64,000 nt of DNA from Pelagicoccus sp. (GTDB lineage: Bacteria > Verrucomicrobiota > Verrucomicrobiia > Opitutales > Opitutaceae). Numbering within the stretch: position 1 is the stretch's first letter; each line of letters starts with the position of its first letter. The notes under the pieces were generated by a model. The model did not search any database and was not told where the DNA came from. It saw only the letters and a program-made list of their open reading frames with translations. Position numbers and translations under genes: made by a program. The stretch covers positions 1 through 64,000 of the forward strand of contig JANQRJ010000006.1 of NCBI GenBank assembly GCA_028284635.1. The letters run 5' to 3'. Of the stretch, positions 48,863 to 58,200 are shown piece by piece.

Positions 48863-49875
48863 CAGTTGTCGCTGTGGGCTTGTGGGGTTTGCTCGATCTC
48901 GCCGCTCGCCAGGGCGTCGGCCTTGTGCCTGAGGAGAAACTCGCCGATGAAGCCGGTGGTGATGAGCTGTCCTCCGAAGAGGGTCGCTAGGATTCCGAAG
49001 AAGAACAGGGGCCTGCTGTCGATGCCTTGGTCGAAGAAGATCTTCATGATCGAGAGGTAGCCGAGGATGCAGACTCCGAGGGATCCGCTCGCCAATCCGA
49101 GCGCTCCGAAGAAGTGGCCCGGGCGCTTGAGATAGCGGGTGAGCATGACGACCGTCACCAGGTCGAGGGCGCCTTTGGCGAAGCGCTTCCAGCCGTATTT
49201 CGACTGGCCGTGTCGGCGCGGGAAGTGGCGAACTGGCAGCTCGGTTACGCGGAAGCCTTCGGCTTGCACGAGGATGGGGATGAAGCGATGCAGCTCGCCG
49301 TAGAGGCGCAGATCTGCGATGGCCTCGCGTCGGTAGGCCTTGAGGCCGCAGTTGAAGTCGTGCAGCGGCAGGCCGGATGCGACTCGGGCCGCGAAGTTGA
49401 AGAGTCGGGAGGGGATGGTTTTGCTGAGCGGGTCCTTGCGGCTCTTTTTCCAACCGGAGACGAGGTCGTAGCCTTCGTCGAGTTTGGCGACAAGGGCGGG
49501 GATTTCGGCGGGATCGTCCTGCAGATCGGCGTCGATGGTGACGACTTTACGCCCGCAGGCTTGGGCGAAGCCGGTCGCCAGAGCCTCCGCTTTGCCGCGG
49601 TTTCGGCGATGCCGAAAGCCGCGAATGATGTTGGGCTGAACGGCGGCGAGGCGTTGTATGCGCTCCCAGGACTGATCGCGGCTGCCGTCGTCGACGAACA
49701 CGATTTCGTGTGACGTTGAACCGAGAGCCTCCTGGATCTGCTTGGCCAGGGCCTCCAGGGTATCGGCTTCGTCGAACAGCGGCACGACCACGGAGACCGC
49801 GACCGTCTTCTCCGACAGGGAAGCGGCGAGGTCATCGGCAATGCGGCGCTTGGCGATGAAGGTTGGCTGGCTCAC
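48862..49875 (-). CDS. Glycosyltransferase family 2, polyprenyl-phosphate sugar synthase type (GtrB/DPM1-like)
   Basis: 337 residues. The catalytic GT-A domain has VSVVVPLFDEADTLEALAKQI, EIVFVDDGSRDQSWERI, VTIDADLQDDPAEIPAL (DxD) and DFNCGLKAYRREAI. The following HFPRRHGQSKYGWKRF is the QSKY-type motif of dolichol-phosphate-mannose-synthase relatives. Two C-terminal membrane helices (HFFGALGLASGSLGVCILGY; RPLFFFGILATLFGGQLITT) anchor it. It would load a sugar on undecaprenyl phosphate, the donor type used by GT-C enzymes such as the one at 36224. It is the first gene of the nine-gene operon; the gap to the divergent prfB (about 145 bases) should hold the operon promoter. Confidence 0.93.
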   Translation of the reverse strand: MSQPTFIAKRRIADDLAASLSEKTVAVSVVVPLFDEADTLEALAKQIQEALGSTSHEIVFVDDGSRDQSWERIQRLAAVQPNIIRGFRHRRNRGKAEALATGFAQACGRKVVTIDADLQDDPAEIPALVAKLDEGYDLVSGWKKSRKDPLSKTIPSRLFNFAARVASGLPLHDFNCGLKAYRREAIADLRLYGELHRFIPILVQAEGFRVTELPVRHFPRRHGQSKYGWKRFAKGALDLVTVVMLTRYLKRPGHFFGALGLASGSLGVCILGYLSIMKIFFDQGIDSRPLFFFGILATLFGGQLITTGFIGEFLLRHKADALASGEIEQTPQAHSDN

Positions 49876-50021
49876 GATAGTCTCGATTGCCTACCGTTAT
49901 CGGCTGAACCATAGAGAAATTTACTCATTGCGGACCGATTTTTGGAAATTCGCTTTCCGTGCCTTTTTTGCCTAAGCCTGCGCTTGATCTCCTGCCGTGG
50001 GCTTCGCAGTTTCGTCAGCCT

Positions 50022-51165
50022 ATGATCAAGCCAGAGACCAAAGCCTTGCACGACGAGCTGGAGAAGAGAGCCGGATACCTGTGGAGGTATCTTTGACGTC
50101 GATAACAAGAAGCTGAAAATCGCCGAACTGGACGCCAAGATGCTGGAAGAGTCGTTTTGGAACGACCAGCAAGCCGCCCAGGCCACCATCGCCGAGGCGA
50201 ACATCCTCAAGGGCGTGGTCAACGGCATGGCTGCCTTCAAGGCGAAGCTCGACGACGCCCGCGCCATGGAGGAGCTCTTGTTGGAGGAGGATCTCGACGA
50301 ATCCGCTCCCGAGATCGCCGAGCTGCACGATGGCGCCGAGGCTCTCAAGCAGGAACTCGACGAGCTCGAAATCCAATGCTACCTCGACAAGCCTCATGAC
50401 CGTTGCAACGCCCTCCTGAGCATCAATGCCGGGGCGGGCGGCACCGAGTCCTGCGATTGGGCGGATATGCTTCTCCGCATGTACACCCGTTGGGCCGAGC
50501 TCCGCGGCTTCAAGGTCGAGATCATTGACATGCTCCCTGGCGAGGAAGCCGGCATCGACAAGGCCACCCTCCGTATTGTCGGGCAAAACGCCTTTGGCTA
50601 TGCCAATGCCGAGCGCGGTGTGCATCGCCTTGTCCGTATCAGCCCCTTCGATGCCAACAAGCGTCGCCACACTTCCTTTTGCGCGGTCGACGTGGTTGCG
50701 GAGATCGAGGACGACGTCGACATCGAGATCGACCCTGGCGACCTGCGCGAGGACACCTACCGCTCCAGCGGCAAGGGCGGCCAGCACGTCAATAAGACCG
50801 ACTCTGCCGTCCGTCTCACTCACCTGCCGACCGGTATTGTAGTAGCCTGCCAAAACGACCGCTCCCAGCACAAGAACCGTTCCACGGCCATGAAGATGCT
50901 TAAGGCTCGACTCTACGAGCGGGCCGAGGACGAAAAGCGCAGCGCCATGGAGAAAATCTATGGCGAGAAGGGCGAAATCGGCTGGGGCAACCAGATCCGT
51001 AGCTACGTCTTCCAGCCCTACCAAATGGTCAAGGACCTGCGTACCGGCGTGGAGACGGGCAACATCCAAGCTGTGATGGACGGCGACATCGACCGCTTCG
51101 TAAATGGGTGGCTGCGTGCCGGCTCGCCCCGTTCCCGCAACAAGGATATCGTGATCGAGGATTAG
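50022..51165 (+). CDS. prfB: Peptide chain release factor 2 (programmed +1 frameshift)
   Basis: RF2 recognises UAA and UGA stop codons. The gene begins at ATG 50022; after 24 codons ([20 protein letters not shown] then WRYL) it meets an in-frame TGA at 50094. A shift of one base continues as [20 protein letters not shown] to the stop at 51165, about 380 residues in total. In the second frame are the stop-codon-reading tripeptide SPF ([12 protein letters not shown]) and the catalytic GGQ loop in [20 protein letters not shown], with NDRSQHKNR after it. The site is the classical self-regulated frameshift: low RF2 lets ribosomes shift at CTT TGA. Divergent from the glycan operon. A search that ignores the shift would begin the gene wrongly at 50140. 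Confidence 0.96.
50083..50097 (+). promoter_or_regulatory. prfB programmed frameshift site
   Basis: Internal Shine-Dalgarno GGAGG (50083-50087), three-base spacer TAT, slippery CTT and stop TGA followed by C (CTTTGAC). It matches the arrangement known from Escherichia coli and most bacteria. Confidence 0.95.
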
Positions 51166-51186
51166 CGGCGTGCCGCCGCGAGGGGT

Positions 51187-51275
51187 TTAGACTGTAGGAA
51201 GATAGGCTGTAGGTTCGTATCCTAAATCCGAGATCCTAAATCCATCACCTAGAACCCAATACCCAGGACCCGGAA
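51187..51275. repeat. Heptamer-repeat tract downstream of prfB
   Basis: The left series AGACTGT AGGAAGA TAGGCTG TAGGTTC is followed by the opposed series TCCTAAA TCCGAGA TCCTAAA TCCATCA CCTAGAA CCCAATA CCCAGGA. TAGG words on the left face CCTA words on the right. It ends a few bases before the ATG at 51280, so it also forms the leader of that gene. Confidence 0.7.
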
Positions 51276-51279
51276 AGAC

Positions 51280-52680
51280 ATGGAATTCGATACCCTCAAG
51301 ACCGCTTTTGCCGAGCAGGAGCTGTTCGAAGGCAAGTCCTGGCGCATGTCGCCGGAAGCCTGGCGGCTGACCCACGAGATGGTGGCGGCTCTGGAGGAAA
51401 TCGGCCAGGCCAGTCTCGAGTTCTACCAGGCCCTGGAAGCTCTCTACCTGCGTTCCGCTGAGGGCCGCAAGCTGCTGCGCAACAAGGAACTCTATGCCCC
51501 CTGGGTCGCCGACTACCTCGACCGCGGCAAGCCGCCCGCTCTCGTGGAGATCTGCCGAAGCAAGGCGAACAAAGGCAAGCTTCCCCCCGTCATCCGTCCC
51601 GACCTCCTTGTCACGCAGGACGGTTTCTCTCTCACCGAGTTGGATTCCGTGCCTGGCGGCATTGGACTTACCGCGTATTTGAATCTCCTATACCAGGGAT
51701 CGGCGGGCGAGTCCTCGGACATCCTCGGCGCGAGGGCCGCCATAGAGGAAGCCTTCTACCGCGCGGTCGCCGGCGAGGCCGCCGAAAAGAAGAATCCCGT
51801 CATCGCCCTAGCCGTGAGCGAAGAATCCGCTACCTACAAGCCCGAGATGGACTGGCTCGCCGAGCGGTTGCAGCGCCGAGGATATCGCGTATACAGTCTT
51901 TGGGTACAAGACATCTTCCCTCTAGGTGGGGCCGTCTACTTCGACATAGCTGGCAGTCCGGAGAAGATCGACGTCGTCTACCGGTTCTTCGAGCTCTTCG
52001 ACCTGCCGAACCTTCCCGCGGTCGAGTTCATCGTCGAGGCGGTCGAAAACGGCGAAGTAGCCCTCACGCCTCCGCTGCGTCCCTTCCTAGAGGAGAAGCT
52101 CGGCATGGCCCTCTTCCATCATCACCTGCTCGGAGAATTCTGGCGGGAGAACGTTTCCCGGAGATCGCTTCGTGTCCTTGAAAAGCTGATACCCAAGACC
52201 TGGGTCGTCGATCCGGCCCCGCTGCCGCCCGGCGCGGTTATCGACGGACCTCTCTCCCAAGGCCAGCAGCTGCACGACTGGATGGATCTCGCCGAAGCAA
52301 GCCAAAAGGAGCGCAGCCTCGTCCTCAAGATCTCCGGATTCCACGAGACCGCTTGGGGTTCCCGCAGCGTCGTCATCGGCAACGACCTCTCGCGCGAAGA
52401 CTGGCGAAGCGCCTTGCAGGAAGCCGTCCAGATGGCTCACACCCATCCCCACGTGTTGCAGGAGTTTCGCAAGTCCGTGCGCCTCAAGCATCCGCTCTAC
52501 GGCGACGACGGCCAGGTCTACGAGGCCAGCGGTCGCCTCCGTCTCAATCCCTACTTCTTCGCCTCCGGCGAAACAGTCTCCCTCGGCGGCGTTCTCGCCA
52601 CCTTCTGCCCCCCCGACAAGAAGATCATCCACGGCATGGAAGACGCCGCGCTTCTCCCCAGCCGGGTGACTTCAGGCTAG
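51280..52680 (+). CDS. Conserved protein of unknown function, ATP-grasp-like
   Basis: 466 residues, soluble, with no signal peptide. PPVIRPDLLVTQDGFSLTELDSVPGGIGLTAYLN (about 107-140) and the C-terminal LKISGFHETAWGSRSVVIGNDL ... HPHVLQEFRKSVRLKHP ... GRLRLNPYFFASGETVSLGG resemble the pre-ATP-grasp plus ATP-grasp layout of glutathionylspermidine-synthase-type ligases (Lys contact, Glu near the end, Asn in LNPYFF as metal ligand). That resemblance is by eye and the substrate is unknown. It lies between prfB and an exonuclease gene, preceded by a heptamer tract and lacking a clear Shine-Dalgarno sequence. Confidence 0.55.
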   Translation: MEFDTLKTAFAEQELFEGKSWRMSPEAWRLTHEMVAALEEIGQASLEFYQALEALYLRSAEGRKLLRNKELYAPWVADYLDRGKPPALVEICRSKANKGKLPPVIRPDLLVTQDGFSLTELDSVPGGIGLTAYLNLLYQGSAGESSDILGARAAIEEAFYRAVAGEAAEKKNPVIALAVSEESATYKPEMDWLAERLQRRGYRVYSLWVQDIFPLGGAVYFDIAGSPEKIDVVYRFFELFDLPNLPAVEFIVEAVENGEVALTPPLRPFLEEKLGMALFHHHLLGEFWRENVSRRSLRVLEKLIPKTWVVDPAPLPPGAVIDGPLSQGQQLHDWMDLAEASQKERSLVLKISGFHETAWGSRSVVIGNDLSREDWRSALQEAVQMAHTHPHVLQEFRKSVRLKHPLYGDDGQVYEASGRLRLNPYFFASGETVSLGGVLATFCPPDKKIIHGMEDAALLPSRVTSG

Positions 52681-52776
52681 AATCTATCCCAAAACTTGTC
52701 ATGAACGCCGTCTCGCCCGAGCCGTTGATCGCATAGGCGGTTGCCAATTTTCGAAAATTCCGTTTGCTGCTCGGCC

Positions 52777-53448
52777 ATGGATCCTTTCTGGGACGAACTT
52801 CCCATCCACGTCATCGACTTCGAAGGCGGGCCGCATTGCGGCATTGTGGAGTTTGGCGTGGTGACTTTGAAAGGCACTCGCATCGAGGGAACCGCTACTG
52901 GCATGTGCCGTCCGAAGGCTGCGATTTCCCGCAAGGAGCAGGCGACTCACGGCATTGGCAACGATATGGTAAGGGGCCAACCGCTTTTCGCCCAGGAGTG
53001 GGAGCGCTTTGCTCGCCTGCGTGAGACGGGTCCCTTGGCTGGTCATTTCGCTTCGGCTGAGAACACGATGCTGAAGTCCGTCTTCCCCTACGCCCGCCTT
53101 TCCAACACTTGGATGCAGGCGGACAAGAAGCACGCGGAGTGGGGTCCGTGGCTTGATACGGGCTATCTGTATCGAAACTATGGAGACGACGAATCGTCGC
53201 TCAAGCTGGAGGATCTGGTTCTGCGCTGGGAGCTGCAGGCGGAGCTCGACGAGTTGGCCGCGAAGCATTGCCCTGCAAAGCGGCGCCACTACCACTGCGC
53301 TCTCTACGATGCGCTCGCCAGCGCTTTGCTGCTGCTGCTCTACTGCGTGGAGTTGAGCGAACAGCGTCCCACGCTGCGTCAGCTTATCATCGAAAGCCAA
53401 GGCAGCGGCGCGAAGAAGCAGGCCTTCGAGCAACAGCAGCTGTTTTAG
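52777..53448 (+). CDS. DEDDh 3'-5' exonuclease family protein
   Basis: 223 residues from ATG 52777 (MDPFWDELPIHVIDFEGGPH); the frame extends to TTG 52741 with no added homology. Exo I is HVIDFEGG...GIVEFGVV (usual form DxExT, here DFEGG), Exo II is GPLAGHFASAENTML with Asn-rich acid context, and Exo III is HYHCALYDALASALLLL (His-x4-Asp). Together these match the proofreading/RNase T type of DnaQ-like exonucleases. It may trim DNA or RNA ends; no polymerase part is attached. The C-terminus is Gln-rich (FEQQQLF). Confidence 0.82.
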   Translation: MDPFWDELPIHVIDFEGGPHCGIVEFGVVTLKGTRIEGTATGMCRPKAAISRKEQATHGIGNDMVRGQPLFAQEWERFARLRETGPLAGHFASAENTMLKSVFPYARLSNTWMQADKKHAEWGPWLDTGYLYRNYGDDESSLKLEDLVLRWELQAELDELAAKHCPAKRRHYHCALYDALASALLLLLYCVELSEQRPTLRQLIIESQGSGAKKQAFEQQQLF

Positions 53449-53470
53449 GCGGCTGCGCGGGCGACCCTGG

Positions 53471-53626
53471 TGTGTTTGATACGAAAGTGTCGCCTCGCCG
53501 AATATCTATCCCAGCTATGTAGCCGCGTTCTTGAGAACCGAGGCGGCAGCCGACAGCGGAGCGAAAAACACGCGGTTCCGCTGGTTGTGGCAGCCAAAGC
53601 CTCCACGTTCTCACGAACGCGGCTAC
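53471..53626. repeat. BIME-like pair of GTAG-REP units with long spacer
   Basis: Left unit 53519-53542 (GTAGCCG then CGTTC-TTGA-GAACC, a mutated hairpin). Right unit 53603-53626 inverted (GTAGCCG, CGTTC-GTGA-GAACG, TGG on the minus strand). About 60 bases lie between. To the left, GTGTGTTTGATACGAAAGTG then TCGCC (53471-53494) is a diverged copy of the motif beside the REP at 24293. Confidence 0.75.
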
Positions 53627-53737
53627 ATGCGCAGAGCGTTATCTGGAGTAGATCTGCGGTACTTTGCAACACCCCCGGAGTGAGCCTGGTTGGCCTTTTT
53701 CCTTTTCCCAGGTCCGTGGGTTCCCTATCCCTTGCGG

Positions 53738-54601
53738 ATGGCTGTTGGAGAACACGAGCGGGTGAATCCGTTGACGGAAGAGAAGACGGAAGTTCGCGAG
53801 ACGCCGTACTCGAAAGGCGAATGGAAGATAGTCGAATGCCTGTCCACCGGCATGGTTTTCCTTGCGAACCCTCCGGACTACTCGAAGCTGGTGGACGAGT
53901 TCGCTTGGGAGCGGGCCTATGAGGAGGAAAAGAAGCGTCGCAAGGAGAATGAGCCCTTCCTTTCCGCCGTGAGCGATGTCGTGAAACGGTTGCGGGCGAG
54001 ATTCCGTAGGCAGGGAGCCGTTGGTCGGACCATAACGCGATTGCTGAAGAAAAGGGCCGCCGCAAAGCCATGTGAAGAGCCCTACAGCGTGCTCGATGTA
54101 GGTTGCGGTTCGGGCGATCATGGCGAGCGACTCGCCCGATGGCTGAAAGAGCGGGAGGGCATCGATATCCGACCGGTCGGAGTGGAGATCTCGCAAGTCC
54201 TAGGCGAGCAGGCCCACAAGAGGTTCAGCGCGTTTGGCGGTCATTGCGTGCAAGCGCCGGCGATCGAGGGGATCGCTTCCCTGCCGCCGGATTCCGTGGA
54301 CATAGTCGCGCTCAGCTCCTATCTCGAGCACGAGGTGAATCCGCTAGGCGTGCTGCGGGCGGTGCGCGACGCCCTGAAGCCTGGGGGCTTGGGTGTTATC
54401 CGCGTACCCAACTACGCCTGCTGGAACCGTAGAGTGCGTCAGCGCAACTGGTGCGGCTTCCGCTATCCCGACCACGTAAACTACTTCACGCCCGACACGC
54501 TGCGGCGTATGGTCGAGAAGAGCGGTCTGAAAGTCTGGAGAATGAGCCTGCTCGATCGCCTGCCGACTGACGACAACGTGGCGATGATCTTCGTGAAGTA
54601 A
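53738..54601 (+). CDS. SAM-dependent methyltransferase
   Basis: 287 residues from ATG 53738 (MAVGEHERVNPLTEEKTEV); a TTG at 53690 is in frame but adds an unlikely Pro-rich lead. Class I Rossmann methyltransferase: motif I SVLDVGCGSGDHGERLARWL (about 132-151), acidic end of strand 2 in RPVGVEISQVLGE, and motif IV region DSVDIVALSSYLEHEVNPLGVLRAVRDALKPGG, then GVIRVPNYACWNRRVRQRNWCGFRYPDHVNYFTPDTL. The N-terminal ETPYSKGEWKIVECLSTGMVFLANPP recalls the zinc-finger-like lead of sugar C-methyltransferases, with most Cys lost. A sugar or lipid methylation role is plausible, given the glycan cluster nearby. Confidence 0.85.
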   Translation: MAVGEHERVNPLTEEKTEVRETPYSKGEWKIVECLSTGMVFLANPPDYSKLVDEFAWERAYEEEKKRRKENEPFLSAVSDVVKRLRARFRRQGAVGRTITRLLKKRAAAKPCEEPYSVLDVGCGSGDHGERLARWLKEREGIDIRPVGVEISQVLGEQAHKRFSAFGGHCVQAPAIEGIASLPPDSVDIVALSSYLEHEVNPLGVLRAVRDALKPGGLGVIRVPNYACWNRRVRQRNWCGFRYPDHVNYFTPDTLRRMVEKSGLKVWRMSLLDRLPTDDNVAMIFVK

Positions 54602-55229
54602 GCGGGAAGCGCGAGAGGCTTCGCCTTCGCTATGACCGTCCCAGCGCGACTGGCGTCTGCTCGATCTTCATCCGCTTCCTGCGAGCGACTCCAGGGCTTG
54701 AAGCTTGGGGGCGGCACTAGAGCATTTTTCGTTTGTTCAGTCGCATTTTCGGAGGGTGGTGCGGCTTCTCCGAAGCCGCATACGCGTGCACAGTGGGACG
54801 CAAATCAGTCGTTCCCGATTCAGATCGGGACCGACCCACCTGTGTGCGACTAGACAAACGAAAAATGCACTAGCATAGGCTCGATGATTTATGCCGAGCG
54901 AGCCCGAACCCTCATAGGGCTTTGGGACATCTGGAGTTGGACTATTGCGCTCTTGCCGGCCGATTGCGCCATTTCGGGAAATTACTCATGTAATTGAACT
55001 ATTCCGTTGACAGGGTTCATAGCTGGAGATTCTCACCCTATACGTGTTATCTCTTGGACTGTTATACGTGCTATTTTGAGAATCCATTAATTTAGGTATC
55101 CAAAGTTACGCATTGTTACATTCTGTCCGAGATACTCTTAAGTCATTTTTGAAGAGCAGGTTAAGGAGGCTTTGTCCTAGATTTTCCACTTCCTTGGCTT
55201 CCGTCTTCTTCCTGTAGAATCCCTGAATC
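54602..55229. other. Intergenic region before the giant protein gene
   Basis: 628 bases with no convincing gene. It holds a MITE-like element at 54717-54873. From about 54980 it becomes AT-richer (TTGACAGGGTTCATAG around 55010; several TTAT and TACGTG words), which probably includes the promoter and leader of the large gene starting at 55230. TACGTGTTAT and TATACGTGCTAT near 55040-55075 are a short direct repeat and could be a regulator site. Confidence 0.55.
54717..54873. mobile_element. MITE-like element with long terminal inverted repeats
   Basis: The left end CTAGAGCATTTTTCGTTTGT then TCAGTCGCA and the right end, read on the other strand, CTAGTGCATTTTTCGTTTGT then CTAGTCGCA match at about 26 of 29 positions. 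The element is about 157 bases with no coding capacity. CTAG at both outer edges may be the target duplication. Two hairpins inside (TGCGGCTTC/GAAGCCGCA and TCCCGAT/ATCGGGA) add structure. Confidence 0.75.
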
Positions 55230-58200
55230 ATGTTCGCAAACGCCTCTTCTCGTGTCCTGAGCCTCGTTGTCTCGCTGTTGCTCTCTTCGATCCTATTGTC
55301 TGCCCAGAGTCGGGTTAGCGAGGATCTTGTCGTTCTCTACGAATTTGCCGAAGGGGCTGGTTCGACGGTTGCCGATACCTCTGGATTCGGCTCTCCCATG
55401 GATCTGGCGATTCAGGATCCCGATCGCGTTTCCTGGCTCCCCTGTGGCGGGCTCTCCGTCTTCGAGAGCACTTCGATTGCTACTGAGGGACCGGCAGGCA
55501 AGCTGGTCGATGCCGTCACCCAAAGTAATGAGATTACGATCGAGGCTTGGATCGAGCCGCAGAACGCAAGCCAGTCGGGGCCGGCTCGAATCGTGACGCT
55601 TTCCGACGGCGCCTACGATAGGAACTTCACTTTGGGGCAAAAGGGGTCCCGCTACGATGCGCGCTTCCGTACGACCTCCACCAGCGACAATGGCACGAAT
55701 CCCTCTTTGACCTCCGCCAAGCATCTGGTGAAAACCCAGCTCCAGCATGTGGTCTACACGCGTGATGCATCAGGCAGCGCGAAGCTGTACGTCGACGGGA
55801 CTTTGAAGAAATCCGCCAGCGTTTCCAGCTCCACCAGCAACTGGGGTTCGGATTTCCGGTTTGGACTGGCCAACGAGTTTGGAGCGGAACGCTCGTGGCT
55901 TGGGGTCTTTCGTCTGGTCGCGGTCTACAGCCGAGCTCTTCCTTCCGGCGAGGTCGCTCTTAATTTCGATGCAGGCCCTCCGGCTTCCGGCGGACTCGAA
56001 GCCGCGTTCGACGCGGTCCAGGAGCCTGGCTCCTTGACGGTGGATTTCGACGCGTCGATCACCCAGCTTTGCTCCGGCTCGATCGTTTCCTACGCCTGGG
56101 AATTCGGAGACGGCTTGCCGGGAGAGGTCAGCGCCTTGCCGACGGTTTCTCGCGACTATGCGGCGGCCGGCTCATATCAGGTCACACTCACGGTCACCGA
56201 CGACCAGGGCGGCGAGTCCTCGATCTCCGGTCCCGTGGCTCTGCTGGAGCCGGGCGAGCGCGTTTCGGAAGGCCAGATTGCGCTCTACGTTTTCGACGAG
56301 GTCGAAGGGGAGGTCGTCTATGACAGATCCGGCTTCGGCGTTCCCCTCGATCTCCAGATTTCGGATACGGAAAAAGCGCGCTGGATTCCCTGCGGCGGCT
56401 TGGAAGTGCTGGACGACACGCTCATAGCTTCTCCTGGCCCGGCGACGAAGATCGTCGATGCGGTTAAGGTCTCCAATGCCCTTACTATCGAGGCCTGGAT
56501 TACGCCGTCGTCGACCAATCAATCCGGTCCCGCTCGCATTGCGTCGCTGTCGGATGGAGCCTCGAATCGCAATGCGACGCTCGGCCAGCAGAATGCGGAG
56601 TACGATGCCCGTCTACGTACCACTTCCACAGGCAATAACGGCACGAGTCCCTCCACCCGCACGGCGAGCGCCCCCGTCGAGGCAGGAGTCCTGACCCATA
56701 TCGTCTACACGCGGGATGCTTCCGGCGCTGCCAAGATCTTTGTCGACGGCGACCTCGTGCAAAGTCGCGATATCCCCGGTTCGCTTTCCAATTGGGCTGA
56801 CAACTACCGTCTCGCTCTTGCCAACGAGATTGGAGCGGATCGGTCCTGGCTCGGCGAATACCATCTCGTGGCTTTCTACGATCGGGCTCTCGGCTCGGCG
56901 GAAGTCCGCAGCAATTTCCTCGCTGGGCTAGCTATCTCTGACGCTCCGCCTCAGGCAGCCTTCGCCCTGTCCAAATCCTCTGGTCTTGCCCCACTGGATG
57001 TCGAGTTCGATGCGGGCCTCTCCAGCGCATGCGACCGAGAGATCGTCAGCTATTCTTGGGACTTTGGCGACGGGACCTTTTCCTCCTCCTCTCTCGCCTC
57101 CCACACCTACACCGAAACGGGAGAGTATATCGTTTCGCTCACCATAAGTGACGAAGAAGGAAGGACTTCCACCATCTCGAAAACCGTGATGGTCTTCGAG
57201 CCTGGCGATCGCGTTTCCTCTGGATTGCTTTCGCTTTACACGTTTGACGAGGGGGAGGGCGACGTCGTTCGCGATTCCTCCGGAGTCGAACCCATCTTGG
57301 ATCTGAGCATAGCGGATCCCAGTCGCGTCTCTTGGGGCACCTGTGGCGGGCTTGAAGTCGCCAGCCCGACCCTCATTGCGACCGATGGACCTGCCACCAA
57401 GCTCTCGGACGCGGTAAAGGCCTCTGGCGAGATCTCCATCGAGGCTTGGATTGTTCCGGCGGACGGCGGGCAGTCGGGTCCAGCTCGCATCGCCACGCTT
57501 TCGGATGGGGCTTATGCCCGCAATTTCACGCTGGGTCAGCAGAATGATGTGTATGACGTACGGCTGCGAACCGCAGTTAGCGGTCAGAATGGATCGAATC
57601 CATCGCTCTCTACGCCACCGGCTGCTGTCCAAACCTTGCTGACCCACGTGCTCTACACGCGGGATTCCGCTGGGTTGGCGAAGATCTACGTCGATGGAGT
57701 CCTTGCGGCGGAAGATACGATAGGCGGCTCGCTCGACGACTGGGAGGAAGACTTCCGTTTCGGGCTTGCCAACGAGTTTGGCGCTGAACGCGCCTGGCTG
57801 GGAACGTATCACCTAGTAGCCGTATATGATCGTCCGCTCGACGATTTCGAGGTGACCCGGAATTTCGAGGCAGGCCTTCCTTCCGCCTCGAGCAGCGATC
57901 CGCAAGCCGTCTTTTCGTATAGGCAGATCCTGGACGGCCTCACGGTCGCCTTCGACGCTTCCGTGGCCTACGATTGCGACGACTCGATCGTCGAATATCA
58001 TTGGGACTATGGCGATGGCTCCGCTCCAGCATCGACTAGCTTGCCTCTTGTCGAGCATGTCTATTCTCTCCCCGGCTCCTACGAGGCGACGCTTACGGTC
58101 TTCGATGAAGAAGGTCATGCAAATTCGGATACGAAAACGGTGCTGGTACGAGAGCCGAGCGAACGCGTTGCGGACGGGCAAGTGGTTCTCTATACCTTCT

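Noticed and set aside
48863..49453. N-terminal extension of the permease frame
   Set aside because: Same-strand shadow of the GT2 gene. The true permease start at 48862 is coupled to the GT2 stop codon.
56928..57812. 294-codon minus-strand frame over the giant gene, with repeats of itself at 59451-60650
   Set aside because: It mirrors the repeated LamG and cadherin modules on the opposite strand. It has no independent family features.
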